From Mesorhizobium sp. (GTDB taxonomy: Bacteria > Pseudomonadota > Alphaproteobacteria > Rhizobiales > Rhizobiaceae): a stretch of DNA of 55,556 nt. Shown one piece after another: positions 18,398 to 27,402 of the stretch. The notes beneath the pieces were generated by a model that searched no databases, was not told where the DNA came from, and saw only the letters and a program-made list of their open reading frames with translations. Made by a program: the position numbers and the translations under genes. The stretch's first letter is position 1; every line of letters begins with the position of its first letter. Location of the stretch: positions 1 through 55,556 of the forward strand of contig SAQG01000040.1 in the NCBI GenBank assembly GCA_004020315.1, given 5' to 3'.

Positions 18398-18413
18398 GCG
18401 TTTTGGAAGCCTG

Positions 18414-18986
18414 TTAGAGCCGGGCTTTTTCCAACAAGCGGCCAAGCATGAGCAGGCCCGCCGGCCAAAGGCCGAGGCGGGTCTCGTTACCCATATGGCC
18501 GAGATCGCCGGCGTCGGCGAGGTCCGCGCCCCAAGCAGCGGCGAAGGCGGTCACCTGGTCGAATGTGACGCGCGGATCGGTCCGGCTGGCCACCACCAGG
18601 GTCGGGAACGGCAAGCGTTTCAGGGGCATCGGCGCAAAAGGGCGAACCAGGTCGAAGGAAGGATCAGGGTCGTCGACATTGGTTGCGGCAACCAGCAATG
18701 CGCCCGCAACCTTGGCGAGTTGGCTTTCGCTGGCGCTGGCCGCCCACTTCACCGCCGTCGCCACCGCCAGTGAGTGCGCAAGCAGCACCACGCGCCGAGG
18801 TGCCGCGGCAATCGCTGCGTCCACCCGGCCAATCCAGTCCTCAGGGGTCGGCCTGTCCCATTCGGCCTGCAGCACGCGGCTCGAATTGGGGAACGCCTGG
18901 CACCAATGCGACATCCAATGATCCGGCCCGGAATTGCCGCGCCCTGGCAGGGCGAGAAAGTCGAAGTCTCCGGCCGCCGAAATCAT
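18414..18986 (-). CDS. RBBP9/YdeN-type serine hydrolase, copy B
   Basis: The 190-residue product resembles the copy at 16785: LPGRGNSGPDHWMSHW, EWDRPTPEDWIGRVD, the elbow AHSLAVAT, ASRTDPRV and GHMGNETRLGLWP with the catalytic histidine. It starts at ATG 18986 overlapping the purB stop (TGATG), so it is translated from the purB message. It has probably diverged in substrate from copy A, since the regions outside the motifs differ considerably. Confidence 0.87.
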   Translation of the reverse strand: MISAAGDFDFLALPGRGNSGPDHWMSHWCQAFPNSSRVLQAEWDRPTPEDWIGRVDAAIAAAPRRVVLLAHSLAVATAVKWAASASESQLAKVAGALLVAATNVDDPDPSFDLVRPFAPMPLKRLPFPTLVVASRTDPRVTFDQVTAFAAAWGADLADAGDLGHMGNETRLGLWPAGLLMLGRLLEKARL

Positions 18987-20293
18987 CACGCTTCTCCGAA
19001 CACCCGCTTGAAGATCGTGTCGACATGCTTGGTATGATAGCCGATGTCGAATTTTTCACGGATTTCGGCTTCGGGCAAGGCTGCCGTGACCTCCTTGTCG
19101 GCTAAAAGTTCCTCAAGGAAATCAGCGCCTTGCTCCCACACTTTCATGGCGTTTCGCTGTACCAGCCGGTAGGCGTCCTCGCGGCTGACGCCGGCCTGGG
19201 TCAGCGCCAGCAGCACACGCTGCGAATGCACGAGGCCTCGGAACTTGTTCATGTTTTTCAGCATGTTGTCGGGATAGACGAGCAACTTGTCGATGACGCT
19301 GGTCAGCCGCGACAGCGCGAAATCGAGCGTCACGGTCGCATCCGGGCCGATCATGCGCTCGACCGACGAATGCGAAATGTCGCGCTCGTGCCAGAGCGCC
19401 ACGTTCTCCATCGCTGGCAGCGCGAACGAACGCACCATGCGCGCAAGCCCGGTGAGGTTTTCGGTAAGCACCGGGTTGCGCTTGTGCGGCATCGCTGACG
19501 AGCCTTTCTGTCCGGGCGAAAAATACTCTTCCGCCTCCAGCACCTCGGTGCGCTGCAGATGGCGGATTTCTGTCGCCAGCCGTTCGATCGACGAGGCGAT
19601 GACACCGAGCGTCGCGAAGAACATCGCGTGGCGGTCGCGCGGGATCACCTGCGTCGACACCGGCTCCGGCTTCAATCCGAGTTTTTTCGCCACATGTTCT
19701 TCGACATAGGGATCGATATTGGCGAAGGTACCGACAGCTCCCGAGATGGCGCACGTCGCAATATCCTCACGCGCGTGCACCAACCGCTCGCGGCAGCGCG
19801 AGAATTCGGCATAGGCCTGGGCCAGCTTGACACCGAAGGTGGTCGGTTCGGCGTGGATGCCGTGGCTGCGGCCGATGGTGACGGTGTCCTTGTGTTCGAA
19901 GGCGCGGCGCTTGAGCGCCGCAAGCAGCGCGTCGATGTCGGCGAGAAGGATGTCGCTGGCGCGGGTGAGCTGCACGGCAAAGCAGGTGTCGAGAACGTCC
20001 GAGGACGTCATCCCCTGATGGATGAAGCGGGCATCCGGTCCGACGAATTCGCTGAGATGGGTGAGGAAGGCGATGACGTCGTGCTTGGTCACGCGCTCGA
20101 TCTCGTCGATGGCCTCGACGTCGAACTTCGCGGCCGCGCCCTTTTCCCAAATCGTTTTGGCGGCCTCCTTCGGGATCACGCCGAGCTCGGCCAGTGCATC
20201 GCAAGCATAGGCTTCGATCTCGAACCAGATACGGAACCGGGTTTCGGGCGACCAGATGGCCACCATTTCCGGCCGGGAGTAGCGAGGGATCAT
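18986..20293 (-). CDS. purB: Adenylosuccinate lyase
   Basis: PurB cleaves SAICAR to AICAR and adenylosuccinate to AMP, both releasing fumarate. The 435-residue protein carries QGMTSSDVLDTC, GRSHGIHAEPTTFG with the catalytic histidine, and the fumarase/aspartase superfamily signature GSSAMPHKRNP. ATG 20293 gives the expected MIPRYSRPEM start. It lies upstream of the purCSQ-purL region on the same strand, though separated from it by plus-strand genes, so it has its own promoter. The downstream hydrolase gene overlaps its stop. Confidence 0.97.
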   Translation of the reverse strand: MIPRYSRPEMVAIWSPETRFRIWFEIEAYACDALAELGVIPKEAAKTIWEKGAAAKFDVEAIDEIERVTKHDVIAFLTHLSEFVGPDARFIHQGMTSSDVLDTCFAVQLTRASDILLADIDALLAALKRRAFEHKDTVTIGRSHGIHAEPTTFGVKLAQAYAEFSRCRERLVHAREDIATCAISGAVGTFANIDPYVEEHVAKKLGLKPEPVSTQVIPRDRHAMFFATLGVIASSIERLATEIRHLQRTEVLEAEEYFSPGQKGSSAMPHKRNPVLTENLTGLARMVRSFALPAMENVALWHERDISHSSVERMIGPDATVTLDFALSRLTSVIDKLLVYPDNMLKNMNKFRGLVHSQRVLLALTQAGVSREDAYRLVQRNAMKVWEQGADFLEELLADKEVTAALPEAEIREKFDIGYHTKHVDTIFKRVFGEA

Positions 20294-20352
20294 CCGTCAG
20301 TCCTGACTTGCGAGGGCGTTTGCCCGCGTCCTAACAGAGGCAGACAAAATGC

Positions 20353-20868
20353 TCAACGCTGCTGCCGCGCAAACCAGATGCTGGCGACAGCGAGCGCGAT
20401 GAAACCGAGCGGAAAATAAAGCCGGATGCCCAGAACGATGAATTGATAGAACGCCGTCGCCATTGTGTGCACGAACTGGATGGCCCAGGCGATGGTCAGT
20501 GCAGGTTCATGCCACTGGGCATAGTAGGAACGGTATTGCAGCGCAAAGAGGCCACCGGTGAGGCCGATCGTAGTGGCAAGAAGGCAGACAAACGCGGCCG
20601 CCAAGGCAACTTGCCAATGCCGTCCGAGCGAGACGAGCCGCGCCAGGAACAGGCCAACCGGAAAGGCGAGCGCACCGCCGGCCGCATAGAGCAATGAGAC
20701 GAAGCGGATCTTTGCCGGGGTCTCCCAGTCGTCCAACAGCAGATTGGCAAGCGCGCTGGCGCCCATCCCTACGGCCCACAGCAGGGTGCCGCAAACCGCG
20801 GCGCGCGGCGATGGCAAGGCCTTGCGGATACGATCCAGGCGGTTGCGTGTGTCGGGGAGCGGCGTCAC
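20353..20868 (-). CDS. Hypothetical four-helix membrane protein
   Basis: I do not recognise this 171-residue protein. It is hydrophobic, with about four membrane spans (AVCGTLLWAVGMGASALANL, VSLLYAAGGALAFPVGLFLA, VALAAAFVCLLATTIGLTGG and YFPLGFIALAVASIWFA) and a basic N-terminal stretch RIRKALPSPR. GTG 20868 overlaps the stop of the preceding DUF2259 gene by four bases, so the pair is translationally coupled and may act together at the membrane. Confidence 0.65.
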   Translation of the reverse strand: MTPLPDTRNRLDRIRKALPSPRAAVCGTLLWAVGMGASALANLLLDDWETPAKIRFVSLLYAAGGALAFPVGLFLARLVSLGRHWQVALAAAFVCLLATTIGLTGGLFALQYRSYYAQWHEPALTIAWAIQFVHTMATAFYQFIVLGIRLYFPLGFIALAVASIWFARQQR

Positions 20869-21590
20869 AGCCGGCCGGTCACCGCGATCCAGCGATAGTC
20901 CGGCCCTTCGAAGCCGTACTGGCGCACCGCGATCAGCACGGCATAGGCGCTGAGGCCTTGCAAGGAAAATGTCTGCACCGCGCCGATTCGATAGCCGTTC
21001 GGGCAGCCTCTGCTTTTAGGGATCGACTTGTCCTCGTGTAGAAGCTCAGTCTTGCCGCCGTCTTTCGCCTCGATGCGCAGCAAGCGAAAGCCGTTGATCT
21101 CGCCCAGGCCCTGGCAGGTTTCGGTGTCGTTCATGCCGATCTCATCGAGCCGGAACTCGAGCGGATCATCGACCGGCGAAAAGATCGGCCGCGGGTTGAC
21201 CACCATGCGGAACGGATCGGCCGAAAGTTCGGTCACCGGGTTGAAGCCGGCGGTGATGCCGCGATTCGCGATCAATTCCGCCTGCTTGACAATGGCTTCG
21301 CCTTTCTGCCGGGCTGCAAGGCGCGCCGCATCAAGCGTTGCGTTCTCGTCGTCAAGCCGCACCCTGATCGGTGTGCCCTTGAGAAAACTGTCATCGGCCG
21401 TGTCGATGTAATAGCGATTGGCATAGGGAAATCCCGATCCGTCCTGGACGCCATACTCCTCGAAGGCGAAGGCGCCGCCATCCCCAGTGAAGCCAAGGAT
21501 TTCAAGCTCGGCGACATCGCCGGCATGCGCGGCGACGGAACTTGTAAACTGGGCAAGGAGGGAAACGGCAAACAGGACAAGAATTCGCAT
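20865..21590 (-). CDS. DUF2259 predicted secreted protein
   Basis: The 241-residue protein has a signal peptide (RILVLFAVSLLAQFTSSVAA, cleavage near AHAGD) and then the DUF2259 pattern ILGFTGDGGAFAFEEYGVQD followed by GSGFPYA. The family is common in rhizobia and has no known role; it is likely periplasmic. One cysteine pair (TCQGLGE, RGCPNGY) may form a disulfide. It is the first gene of a two-gene unit with the membrane protein that overlaps its stop. Confidence 0.8.
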   Translation of the reverse strand: MRILVLFAVSLLAQFTSSVAAHAGDVAELEILGFTGDGGAFAFEEYGVQDGSGFPYANRYYIDTADDSFLKGTPIRVRLDDENATLDAARLAARQKGEAIVKQAELIANRGITAGFNPVTELSADPFRMVVNPRPIFSPVDDPLEFRLDEIGMNDTETCQGLGEINGFRLLRIEAKDGGKTELLHEDKSIPKSRGCPNGYRIGAVQTFSLQGLSAYAVLIAVRQYGFEGPDYRWIAVTGRL

Positions 21591-21731
21591 CGGATTTCCG
21601 TTTGAGCAGCCAGTGTTGTTTCGATCACTATCACGACATCGTCAAAACGTCGTGCCCCCTGAGACGCAAGCCGATGCATCCAATCGTGCTGTCATTTGTT
21701 TATGTTGGCAGCTTCAAATGGAGAACCCACA

Positions 21732-21986
21732 ATGACCGATGCAGCCAGCATTCGCGAACATATGGAAGTGATCGGCGCCGACGGCGTCCATGTCGGCACC
21801 GTTGACAAAGTCGAGGGACAACGAATCAAGCTGACCAAGCGCGACAGCGGCGAGGGCGCTCACAGGGGGCATCATCACTATATTCCGCTCAGCCTCGTAG
21901 CCGAGGTCGAGGGCCAGCAAGTGCGGTTGTCGGCAAATGCGGATGTTGCGGTCACATTCGAGGAGGAAAAATCCGACCCCACCTGA
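21732..21986 (+). CDS. DUF2171 family protein
   Basis: The 84-residue product has the DUF2171 core (REHMEVIGADGVHVGTVDKV, GQRIKLTKRDSGEG, HHHYIPLSLVAEVEGQQVRL), a PRC-barrel-like small beta fold of unknown role. ATG 21732 has GGAG about nine bases upstream. It is a lone plus-strand gene converging on the peptidase gene 43 bases away. Confidence 0.85.
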   Translation: MTDAASIREHMEVIGADGVHVGTVDKVEGQRIKLTKRDSGEGAHRGHHHYIPLSLVAEVEGQQVRLSANADVAVTFEEEKSDPT

Positions 21987-22029
21987 TCGGCCTTTGATTA
22001 CGGCCCATTTGATTTACGGCAGCGGGCAT

Positions 22030-23052
22030 TCAGCGCGACGACCAGACCGGAAACAGGTCGCCGTCGGCTGGCGTTGCGGCAAAGACGCCGCGGCTGATGG
22101 CGCGCGCCATGGTGGCGCCGGCCGCGGCGTAAAGCTCAATCGCATCATTGGGCGCAAGCTCGATGCCGCTCTTGCCGGTCGCCAGCGCGAAAACCAGATC
22201 CCCGTCGGCCGGCGTGTGTGTCGGCCAGATCGCACGGACGAAGCCGTCATGCGCTGATATCGCCAGGCGTTTGGCGGCCGCCTTGGTGAGGACGGCGTCC
22301 GTGGCGATGACGGCGATGGTGGTGTTGCCGCCGACCTCCGTCCGCCTCCCGATGTGCTTGTCGCGAAACTTCAACAGGATTCTTTTCGCGTCCTCCGGCA
22401 TCGGCGAGGGATAACCAAGCCCGCCGAACTCGTCGCCGATCTCGAAGGGCGCTGCCCAGAAGTGCCTGCTACGGGCTATCGTCACCGAGCCGGTCGGGTT
22501 GACAGCGGCAAGCGCGCCGATGGTGACGCCGCTGTCAAGCACCGTCGAGGCCGATCCGAGGCCGCCCTTGAGGCCGGAACTCAACGCACCGGTGCCCGCG
22601 CCGACCGTGCCCAGCGCAAAGTCGATGCCGACTGCTTGTGCCGCCTCATAGCCAAGCTCGCGGTAGGGCGGATAGCGGCCCCAGTCCTTGTCGCCGCCGT
22701 TGCGCAGGTCGAACAGGATCGCCGCCGGCACGATCGGCACGCGAAAGCCGCCGACCTCCACGCCGATGCCCTTTTCGCGCAGCGCTGCCTGCACGCCCGA
22801 GGCGGCGTCGAGGCCGTAAGCCGAGCCGCCCGAAAGCACTACGGCATGGATTGCCTCGATCGAATTGTGCGGCTCAAGCAGGTCGGTCTCGCGGGTACCC
22901 GGCGCGCCGCCCAGGATCTGGACACCGGCCACTGCCGGTTCGTCGCAGACGATGGTGGTCACCCCGGATTTCAGCTTCACATCGGAAGCGTGGCCGACAC
23001 GCAGGCCGGCGACATCGGTGAGGAGATTGCGCGGCCCTGTGCGAAACATCAT
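22030..23052 (-). CDS. P1/S58 family peptidase (DmpA-like)
   Basis: This is an N-terminal-nucleophile aminopeptidase of the DmpA/BapA type (340 residues). Such enzymes cut themselves before a serine and release N-terminal D- or beta-amino acids from peptides. The expected processing region is GGLGSAS near residue 165-175; SGGSAYGLDAASGVQAAL and GAVNPTGSV-like segments also fit. ATG 23052 overlaps the stop of the upstream binding-protein gene (ATGATG/TGA), so the two are coupled. That suggests a shared role in taking up and cutting peptides or amides, which is inference. Confidence 0.88.
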   Translation of the reverse strand: MMFRTGPRNLLTDVAGLRVGHASDVKLKSGVTTIVCDEPAVAGVQILGGAPGTRETDLLEPHNSIEAIHAVVLSGGSAYGLDAASGVQAALREKGIGVEVGGFRVPIVPAAILFDLRNGGDKDWGRYPPYRELGYEAAQAVGIDFALGTVGAGTGALSSGLKGGLGSASTVLDSGVTIGALAAVNPTGSVTIARSRHFWAAPFEIGDEFGGLGYPSPMPEDAKRILLKFRDKHIGRRTEVGGNTTIAVIATDAVLTKAAAKRLAISAHDGFVRAIWPTHTPADGDLVFALATGKSGIELAPNDAIELYAAAGATMARAISRGVFAATPADGDLFPVWSSR

Positions 23053-24122
23053 TTGGCCTCCGCCGGCACGAAATTTGCGCCGTTGAAACGGAAGACCCTA
23101 TAAAGGTTTTCGGTCAAGTCGCCCTTGCCGTCAAAGCGGATCGGCCCGATCGCGGTGCTGAAGTCACGCGCAGTGAGCGCATCGGCCATTGGGCTGCCGG
23201 AGGTTTGCGCCAAGGCCGTCGCCGCCTCGGCGATCTCGACCGCCGCATAGGCCGGCAGCATGTAACCCTCTGGCACGATCTTTTGTGCGGCAAAGCTTTC
23301 GAGCACCTTGGAGTCGGCGATATCATCCCATTCGGGCGGCGCGATCATCAGCGTGCCCTTGGCATAGGGCACATCGCCGGGTGGTGTGCGCAGCGCTTCG
23401 CCGCCGGCAAAGGTGATGCCGGCATCGAGCTGGCCGGCGTCGCGGCCCATGATGGCGATGTCGTCGCCGTCGCCGCCGGCGAAGACATGCGTTGCGCCGG
23501 CCTTCCTCAGCCGCCCGACCAACCCGATCTGGTTGTCGAGCTGCGGCCGGAATGTGTCGACGAACACCGGTTTCAGCGCGGCCTGCTCGGCTGCCGCCCG
23601 AAGCGTCTCGGCGATTTCGCGGCCGTAAATGGTGCCGTCGTCGACGATGGCGAACAGTTCGTTCTGCCATCGGCGGGTCAGATTGGAGGCGACGGCGTTG
23701 CGCTCGTCATCGCCGCGCGGCCCAAGCCGAAAGATCGGCCAGCCGGTCTTGGCGCGCCGGTCAGTCAGACTTTCGGTGCGCACGCCGACGGTGATGACCG
23801 GTATGTTGGCGTCCTTCAGGATCGGCAGTGCCGCCTCGATCGCCTCGGTGCAGAGGAAGCCGACCACCACGCCGACTTTCGCCGCTGCGAATTCCCTCGC
23901 TGCGGCAGCCCCACCAGCGGCCGTGCAGGCGTCATCGACAATCTGGAGCTGGGCACCGTTCGCCGCTGCCGCCAGGCCGGCGCCCGCCTCGATCTGCCTG
24001 CCAAGGATCGCCGAAGGCCCGGACAGTGGTGCTGCGACGCCGACCAGCAGCGTCTCAGCGTTCGCATTGCCGGCGAGAGACAGCCAGGCCAGCACCGCTA
24101 TTGTCGTTGTCCTGGGTCGCAT
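23049..24122 (-). CDS. LivJ-type periplasmic binding protein (Peripla_BP_6)
   Basis: The 357-residue protein starts with a signal peptide (TTTIAVLAWLSLAGNANA, cleavage before ETLLVG). It then shows the branched-chain-amino-acid-binding fold: VAAPLSGPSAILGRQIEAGA, VVVGFLCTEAIEAALP and PPEWDDIADSKVLESF. A cysteine pair (DDACTAAGG, GFLCTEA) is typical. ATG 24122 is used; the longer frame lacks a signal. No permease or ATPase gene lies beside it, so it must work with a distant transporter or as a sensor. It is coupled to a DmpA-type peptidase. Confidence 0.87.
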   Translation of the reverse strand: MRPRTTTIAVLAWLSLAGNANAETLLVGVAAPLSGPSAILGRQIEAGAGLAAAANGAQLQIVDDACTAAGGAAAAREFAAAKVGVVVGFLCTEAIEAALPILKDANIPVITVGVRTESLTDRRAKTGWPIFRLGPRGDDERNAVASNLTRRWQNELFAIVDDGTIYGREIAETLRAAAEQAALKPVFVDTFRPQLDNQIGLVGRLRKAGATHVFAGGDGDDIAIMGRDAGQLDAGITFAGGEALRTPPGDVPYAKGTLMIAPPEWDDIADSKVLESFAAQKIVPEGYMLPAYAAVEIAEAATALAQTSGSPMADALTARDFSTAIGPIRFDGKGDLTENLYRVFRFNGANFVPAEAK

Positions 24123-24313
24123 GCGAGCGAAGAATTCCTCCGCGCCGGTCGCGTGTTTGCCGGCGCCACTTCCTGCCAAGACCTAAAGGCTGGTCAGCTT
24201 TCACGCAACACGCGAAACTCAAGATGCATGTCAACCACTTCGCTTGTGGCATGCAATATGCCGCCATATATAACGGTTGGGTTCATCTCGCTTCAAACCA
24301 ATGGAAATCGCCG

Positions 24314-24808
24314 GTGCTGAAGAAGAACGACATAGGGCCGCAGGCCTATCGCGACGCGATGAGCCATTTTGCCGGCCACGTCCATGTGGTTACCACCGAT
24401 GGCCCCGCCGGCAGGCGCGGTGCGACTGTCATTGCAGCTTGTTCGGTCTCGGACACGCCGCCGACCATCCTGGTTTGTCTCAATCGCGAGAATCCCAAGA
24501 ACGAGCCGTTCGTGGAAAACGGCAAGTTCGCCTTGAACACGCTGGCTTCGGACCAGGAGGCGCTGTCGATCGGCTTTTCCGGCCTCACCGGTCTGCCGGT
24601 CGAGGAACGTTTCGCGCTTGGCGATTGGGACGTGATCTCGACCGGTGCGCCGACGCTGAAGGGCGCGCTCGCCGTGTTCGACTGCGAACTGATCGATACC
24701 AAGGATCTGGCCACCCACCGTGTGCTTTTTGGCAAGGTGACAGGCCTGCGCATCGGCGATAATTTGCGGCCGCTGATCTATCACGACCGCGGCTATCACG
24801 CTCTGTAG
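24314..24808 (+). CDS. Flavin reductase-like (RutF/HpaC family) protein
   Basis: The 164-residue protein has the flavin reductase fold used to give reduced FMN or FAD to partner monooxygenases: FAGHVHVVTTDGPAGRRGAT, ACSVSDTPPTILVCLNR, FALNTLASDQEALS and the end YHDRGYHAL, close to RutF. The proposed start is GTG 24314 (reading MLKKNDIGPQAYRD), with ggaaa upstream; an ATG at 24223 would add about 30 unconserved residues. It lies 32 bases before the MoxR gene on the same strand, so it may be the first gene of the Cox-like accessory operon. Its partner oxygenase is not in the window. Confidence 0.82.
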   Translation: MLKKNDIGPQAYRDAMSHFAGHVHVVTTDGPAGRRGATVIAACSVSDTPPTILVCLNRENPKNEPFVENGKFALNTLASDQEALSIGFSGLTGLPVEERFALGDWDVISTGAPTLKGALAVFDCELIDTKDLATHRVLFGKVTGLRIGDNLRPLIYHDRGYHAL

Positions 24809-24840
24809 AGGCTCGGGATGGCTGCACCCACGGAGAGAGA

Positions 24841-25770
24841 ATGACCGAGTTGAAACCGCGCCCCGCGCCGCGGACGATCGACGAGACGCTCGATCTCCTG
24901 ACCGGTGCGGACTATGTGGCGGACCGGTCGCTGGCCACTGTGCTGTTCTTGTCGCTGCGCATGAAACGGCCGCTGTTCCTCGAGGGCGAGGCCGGCGTGG
25001 GTAAGACCGAGATCGCCAAGGTGCTGGCGCAAGCGCTCGGCCGCCGGCTGATCCGCCTGCAATGCTATGAAGGCCTCGATGTCTCCTCGGCCGTCTACGA
25101 GTGGAATTACGCCGCGCAGATGATCGAGATCCGCATGGAAGAGGCGGCCGGCAAGGTCGACCGCTCCGACATGGAGCGCAACGTCTTTTCCGAAAAATAC
25201 CTGATCCGCCGTCCGGTGCTCGACGCGCTGACCGGCAAGGCGGGCGCCGCCCCGGTTTTCCTGATCGACGAGCTCGACCGCACCGATGAGGCCTTCGAGG
25301 CATTCCTGCTCGAAATTCTCTCTGACTTCCAGGTGACGGTGCCCGAGCTCGGCACGATCAAGGCGGAGGAGCCGCCAATCGTCATCATCACCACCAACCG
25401 CACGCGCGAGATCCACGACGCGCTGAAGCGGCGCTGTCTCTATCACTGGGTCGATTATCCCAATGCCGAGCGCGAGCTGGAAATCGTACGCAGAAAAGTG
25501 CCGCAGGCCAACAGCCGGCTGTCGGCAGAGGTGGTTGCGTTCATCCAGAAGCTGCGCCAGATCGAGCTGTTCAAGGTGCCGGGTGTTGCCGAGACCATCG
25601 ATTGGGCCGGCGCGCTGACCGAACTCGACAAGGTGGCGCTCGATCCGGAAACCGTTTCCGATACGATCGGAGTGCTGTTGAAATACCAGGACGACATTGC
25701 CCGTATCGAACAGGGCGAAGGCCGGCGCATCCTCAACGAGGTGAAGGCCGAGCTTTCGGCGGCGGAGTAG
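24841..25770 (+). CDS. MoxR-type AAA ATPase (CoxD-like)
   Basis: The 309-residue protein is a MoxR AAA+ ATPase with Walker A GEAGVGKT (49-56), Walker B FLIDELDR near 140 and sensor 1 VIITTNRTR. CoxD-type MoxR proteins work with a von Willebrand protein to insert or mature cofactors, for example the Mo-Cu centre of CO dehydrogenase. A strong ggagagaga site precedes the ATG. The CoxE-like gene follows after four bases, the standard MoxR-VWA pairing. Confidence 0.93.
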   Translation: MTELKPRPAPRTIDETLDLLTGADYVADRSLATVLFLSLRMKRPLFLEGEAGVGKTEIAKVLAQALGRRLIRLQCYEGLDVSSAVYEWNYAAQMIEIRMEEAAGKVDRSDMERNVFSEKYLIRRPVLDALTGKAGAAPVFLIDELDRTDEAFEAFLLEILSDFQVTVPELGTIKAEEPPIVIITTNRTREIHDALKRRCLYHWVDYPNAERELEIVRRKVPQANSRLSAEVVAFIQKLRQIELFKVPGVAETIDWAGALTELDKVALDPETVSDTIGVLLKYQDDIARIEQGEGRRILNEVKAELSAAE

Positions 25771-25774
25771 GGCG

Positions 25775-27025
25775 ATGGCAATGCCGCATCCCGAACCGAA
25801 AGAGGCCACGCCGGACGGACGGATCGCCGACAACATCGTCTATTTCGGCCGTACCTTGCGCAAGGCCGGCATGCGGGTCGGCCCGGCCTCGGTCAAGGAT
25901 GCAATCGAGGCGGTGCTCGCCGCCGGCATTGGTTCCCGCGACGATTTCTACTGGACGCTGCACCCCGTTCTGGTGTCGCGGCACGAGGATCACCCCACCT
26001 TCGACGAGACTTTCCGGCTGTTCTGGAAATCGCACGAGCTGATCGAAAAGATGCTGGCGATGTTTTTGCCGGTTGCACCGAACGTCAGAGAGAAGCAAAA
26101 GCCGCGCGCCGCGGAAAACCGTGTTAGCAAGGCGATGTTCGAGGGCCACCAGAAGAACCAGCCGGCGCAGGAAATCCCCGAGATCGAGGTCGACGCCCGC
26201 TTCACATTTTCTGGCAACGAGGTGCTGAGGGGCAAGGATTTTGCTCAGATGAACGCCGCCGAGATGACTGACGCCAAGAAGGCGATCGCCGAGTTGCGGC
26301 TGCCCTTCGACATGGTCAGGACACGGCGCTTCAAATCCAATGCGCATGGCCGCCGCATCGATCCGCGCGCCATGATGCGTTCCGCCGCGCGCACCGGCGG
26401 CGAATTGATCTTGCCGAAATTCCGGTCGCCGCGCGAAGTTCACCCGCCGCTGGTCGTGCTTGCCGATATTTCCGGTTCGATGAGTCAATACACGCGTATC
26501 TTCCTGCATTTCCTGCATGCGCTGACGGAAAAGCGCCGGCGCGTGCACGCCTTTGTCTTCGGCACCAGGCTGACAAATCTGACGCGGCAGATGCGCCATC
26601 GCGATCCTGACGCGGCACTCGCCGATTGTTCGGCGGCGGTGAAGGACTGGTCGGGCGGCACCCGCATCGGCGATACGCTGGCCGAATTCAACAGGCTGTG
26701 GTCGCGGCGTGTGCTGGGGCAGGGTGCGGTGGTGCTGCTGATCACCGACGGGCTGGAGCGCGACGACGTTGCCGGCCTGTCGGAGGAAATGGAGCGCCTG
26801 CACAAATCCTGCCGGCGGCTGATCTGGCTGAACCCGCTGCTGCGCTTCGACGGCTTCGAAGCCCGGGCCCGCGGCGTCAAGGCGATGCTGCCGCATGTCG
26901 ACGAGTTCCGCTCGGTGCACAATCTCGATGCGCTCGCCGATCTGTGCGCCTCGCTGGACAAGCATTCGGCGCGCTCCGTCGATCCACGCCGGTGGACTGA
27001 GGGTGGCGCGAGAAGCGCCGCATAG
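25775..27025 (+). CDS. VWA-domain protein, CoxE-like
   Basis: This 416-residue protein has an N-terminal CoxE-type helical region and a C-terminal von Willebrand A domain. Its metal site motif is DISGSMSQYTR near residue 231, with supporting GGTRIGDTL and LITDGLERDD. It is the usual partner of the MoxR ATPase encoded directly upstream, and together they probably remodel a molybdenum hydroxylase. A conserved R-rich block (RRIDPRAMMRSAARTGGELI) lies before the VWA domain. Confidence 0.92.
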   Translation: MAMPHPEPKEATPDGRIADNIVYFGRTLRKAGMRVGPASVKDAIEAVLAAGIGSRDDFYWTLHPVLVSRHEDHPTFDETFRLFWKSHELIEKMLAMFLPVAPNVREKQKPRAAENRVSKAMFEGHQKNQPAQEIPEIEVDARFTFSGNEVLRGKDFAQMNAAEMTDAKKAIAELRLPFDMVRTRRFKSNAHGRRIDPRAMMRSAARTGGELILPKFRSPREVHPPLVVLADISGSMSQYTRIFLHFLHALTEKRRRVHAFVFGTRLTNLTRQMRHRDPDAALADCSAAVKDWSGGTRIGDTLAEFNRLWSRRVLGQGAVVLLITDGLERDDVAGLSEEMERLHKSCRRLIWLNPLLRFDGFEARARGVKAMLPHVDEFRSVHNLDALADLCASLDKHSARSVDPRRWTEGGARSAA

Positions 27026-27053
27026 CCATATGTTTTCTCCGGGAGAAATGGTA

Positions 27054-27392
27054 ATGGAAAACAGCATTTATCTGGATGAGGCGCGCGATCCGCTGATCAT
27101 CGCGGAAGGCTGGATGAAAGACGGCAAGGATGTCGCCATTGCCACCGTGGTCGAGACCTGGGGCTCGGCGCCGCGCCCGGTCGGCAGCCATCTCGTCATC
27201 GACGCGGAAGGCAATTTCCACGGCTCCGTCTCGGGTGGCTGCGTCGAAGGCGCGGTGGTCACCGAGGCGATCGACGTCATCGACAGCGGCAAGGCAAAGA
27301 TGCTGGAGTTCGGCGTCGCCGACGAAACCGCCTGGCAGGTCGGCCTGTCCTGCGGTGGCCGCATCAAAGTCTATGTCGAGCGCTTAGGTTAG
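27054..27392 (+). CDS. XdhC N-terminal domain protein (CoxF-like)
   Basis: The 112-residue product is the small XdhC/CoxF domain alone (VAIATVVETWGSAPRPVGSH, GSVSGGCVEGAVV, LSCGGRIKVYVE). XdhC proteins bind the molybdenum cofactor and help its sulfuration before insertion into xanthine dehydrogenase-type enzymes. ATG 27054 has GGAGA seven to eight bases upstream. The second, Rossmann half of the family is encoded separately by the next gene, 10 bases downstream. Confidence 0.9.
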   Translation: MENSIYLDEARDPLIIAEGWMKDGKDVAIATVVETWGSAPRPVGSHLVIDAEGNFHGSVSGGCVEGAVVTEAIDVIDSGKAKMLEFGVADETAWQVGLSCGGRIKVYVERLG

Positions 27393-27402
27393 GCCAGGTA
27401 CG

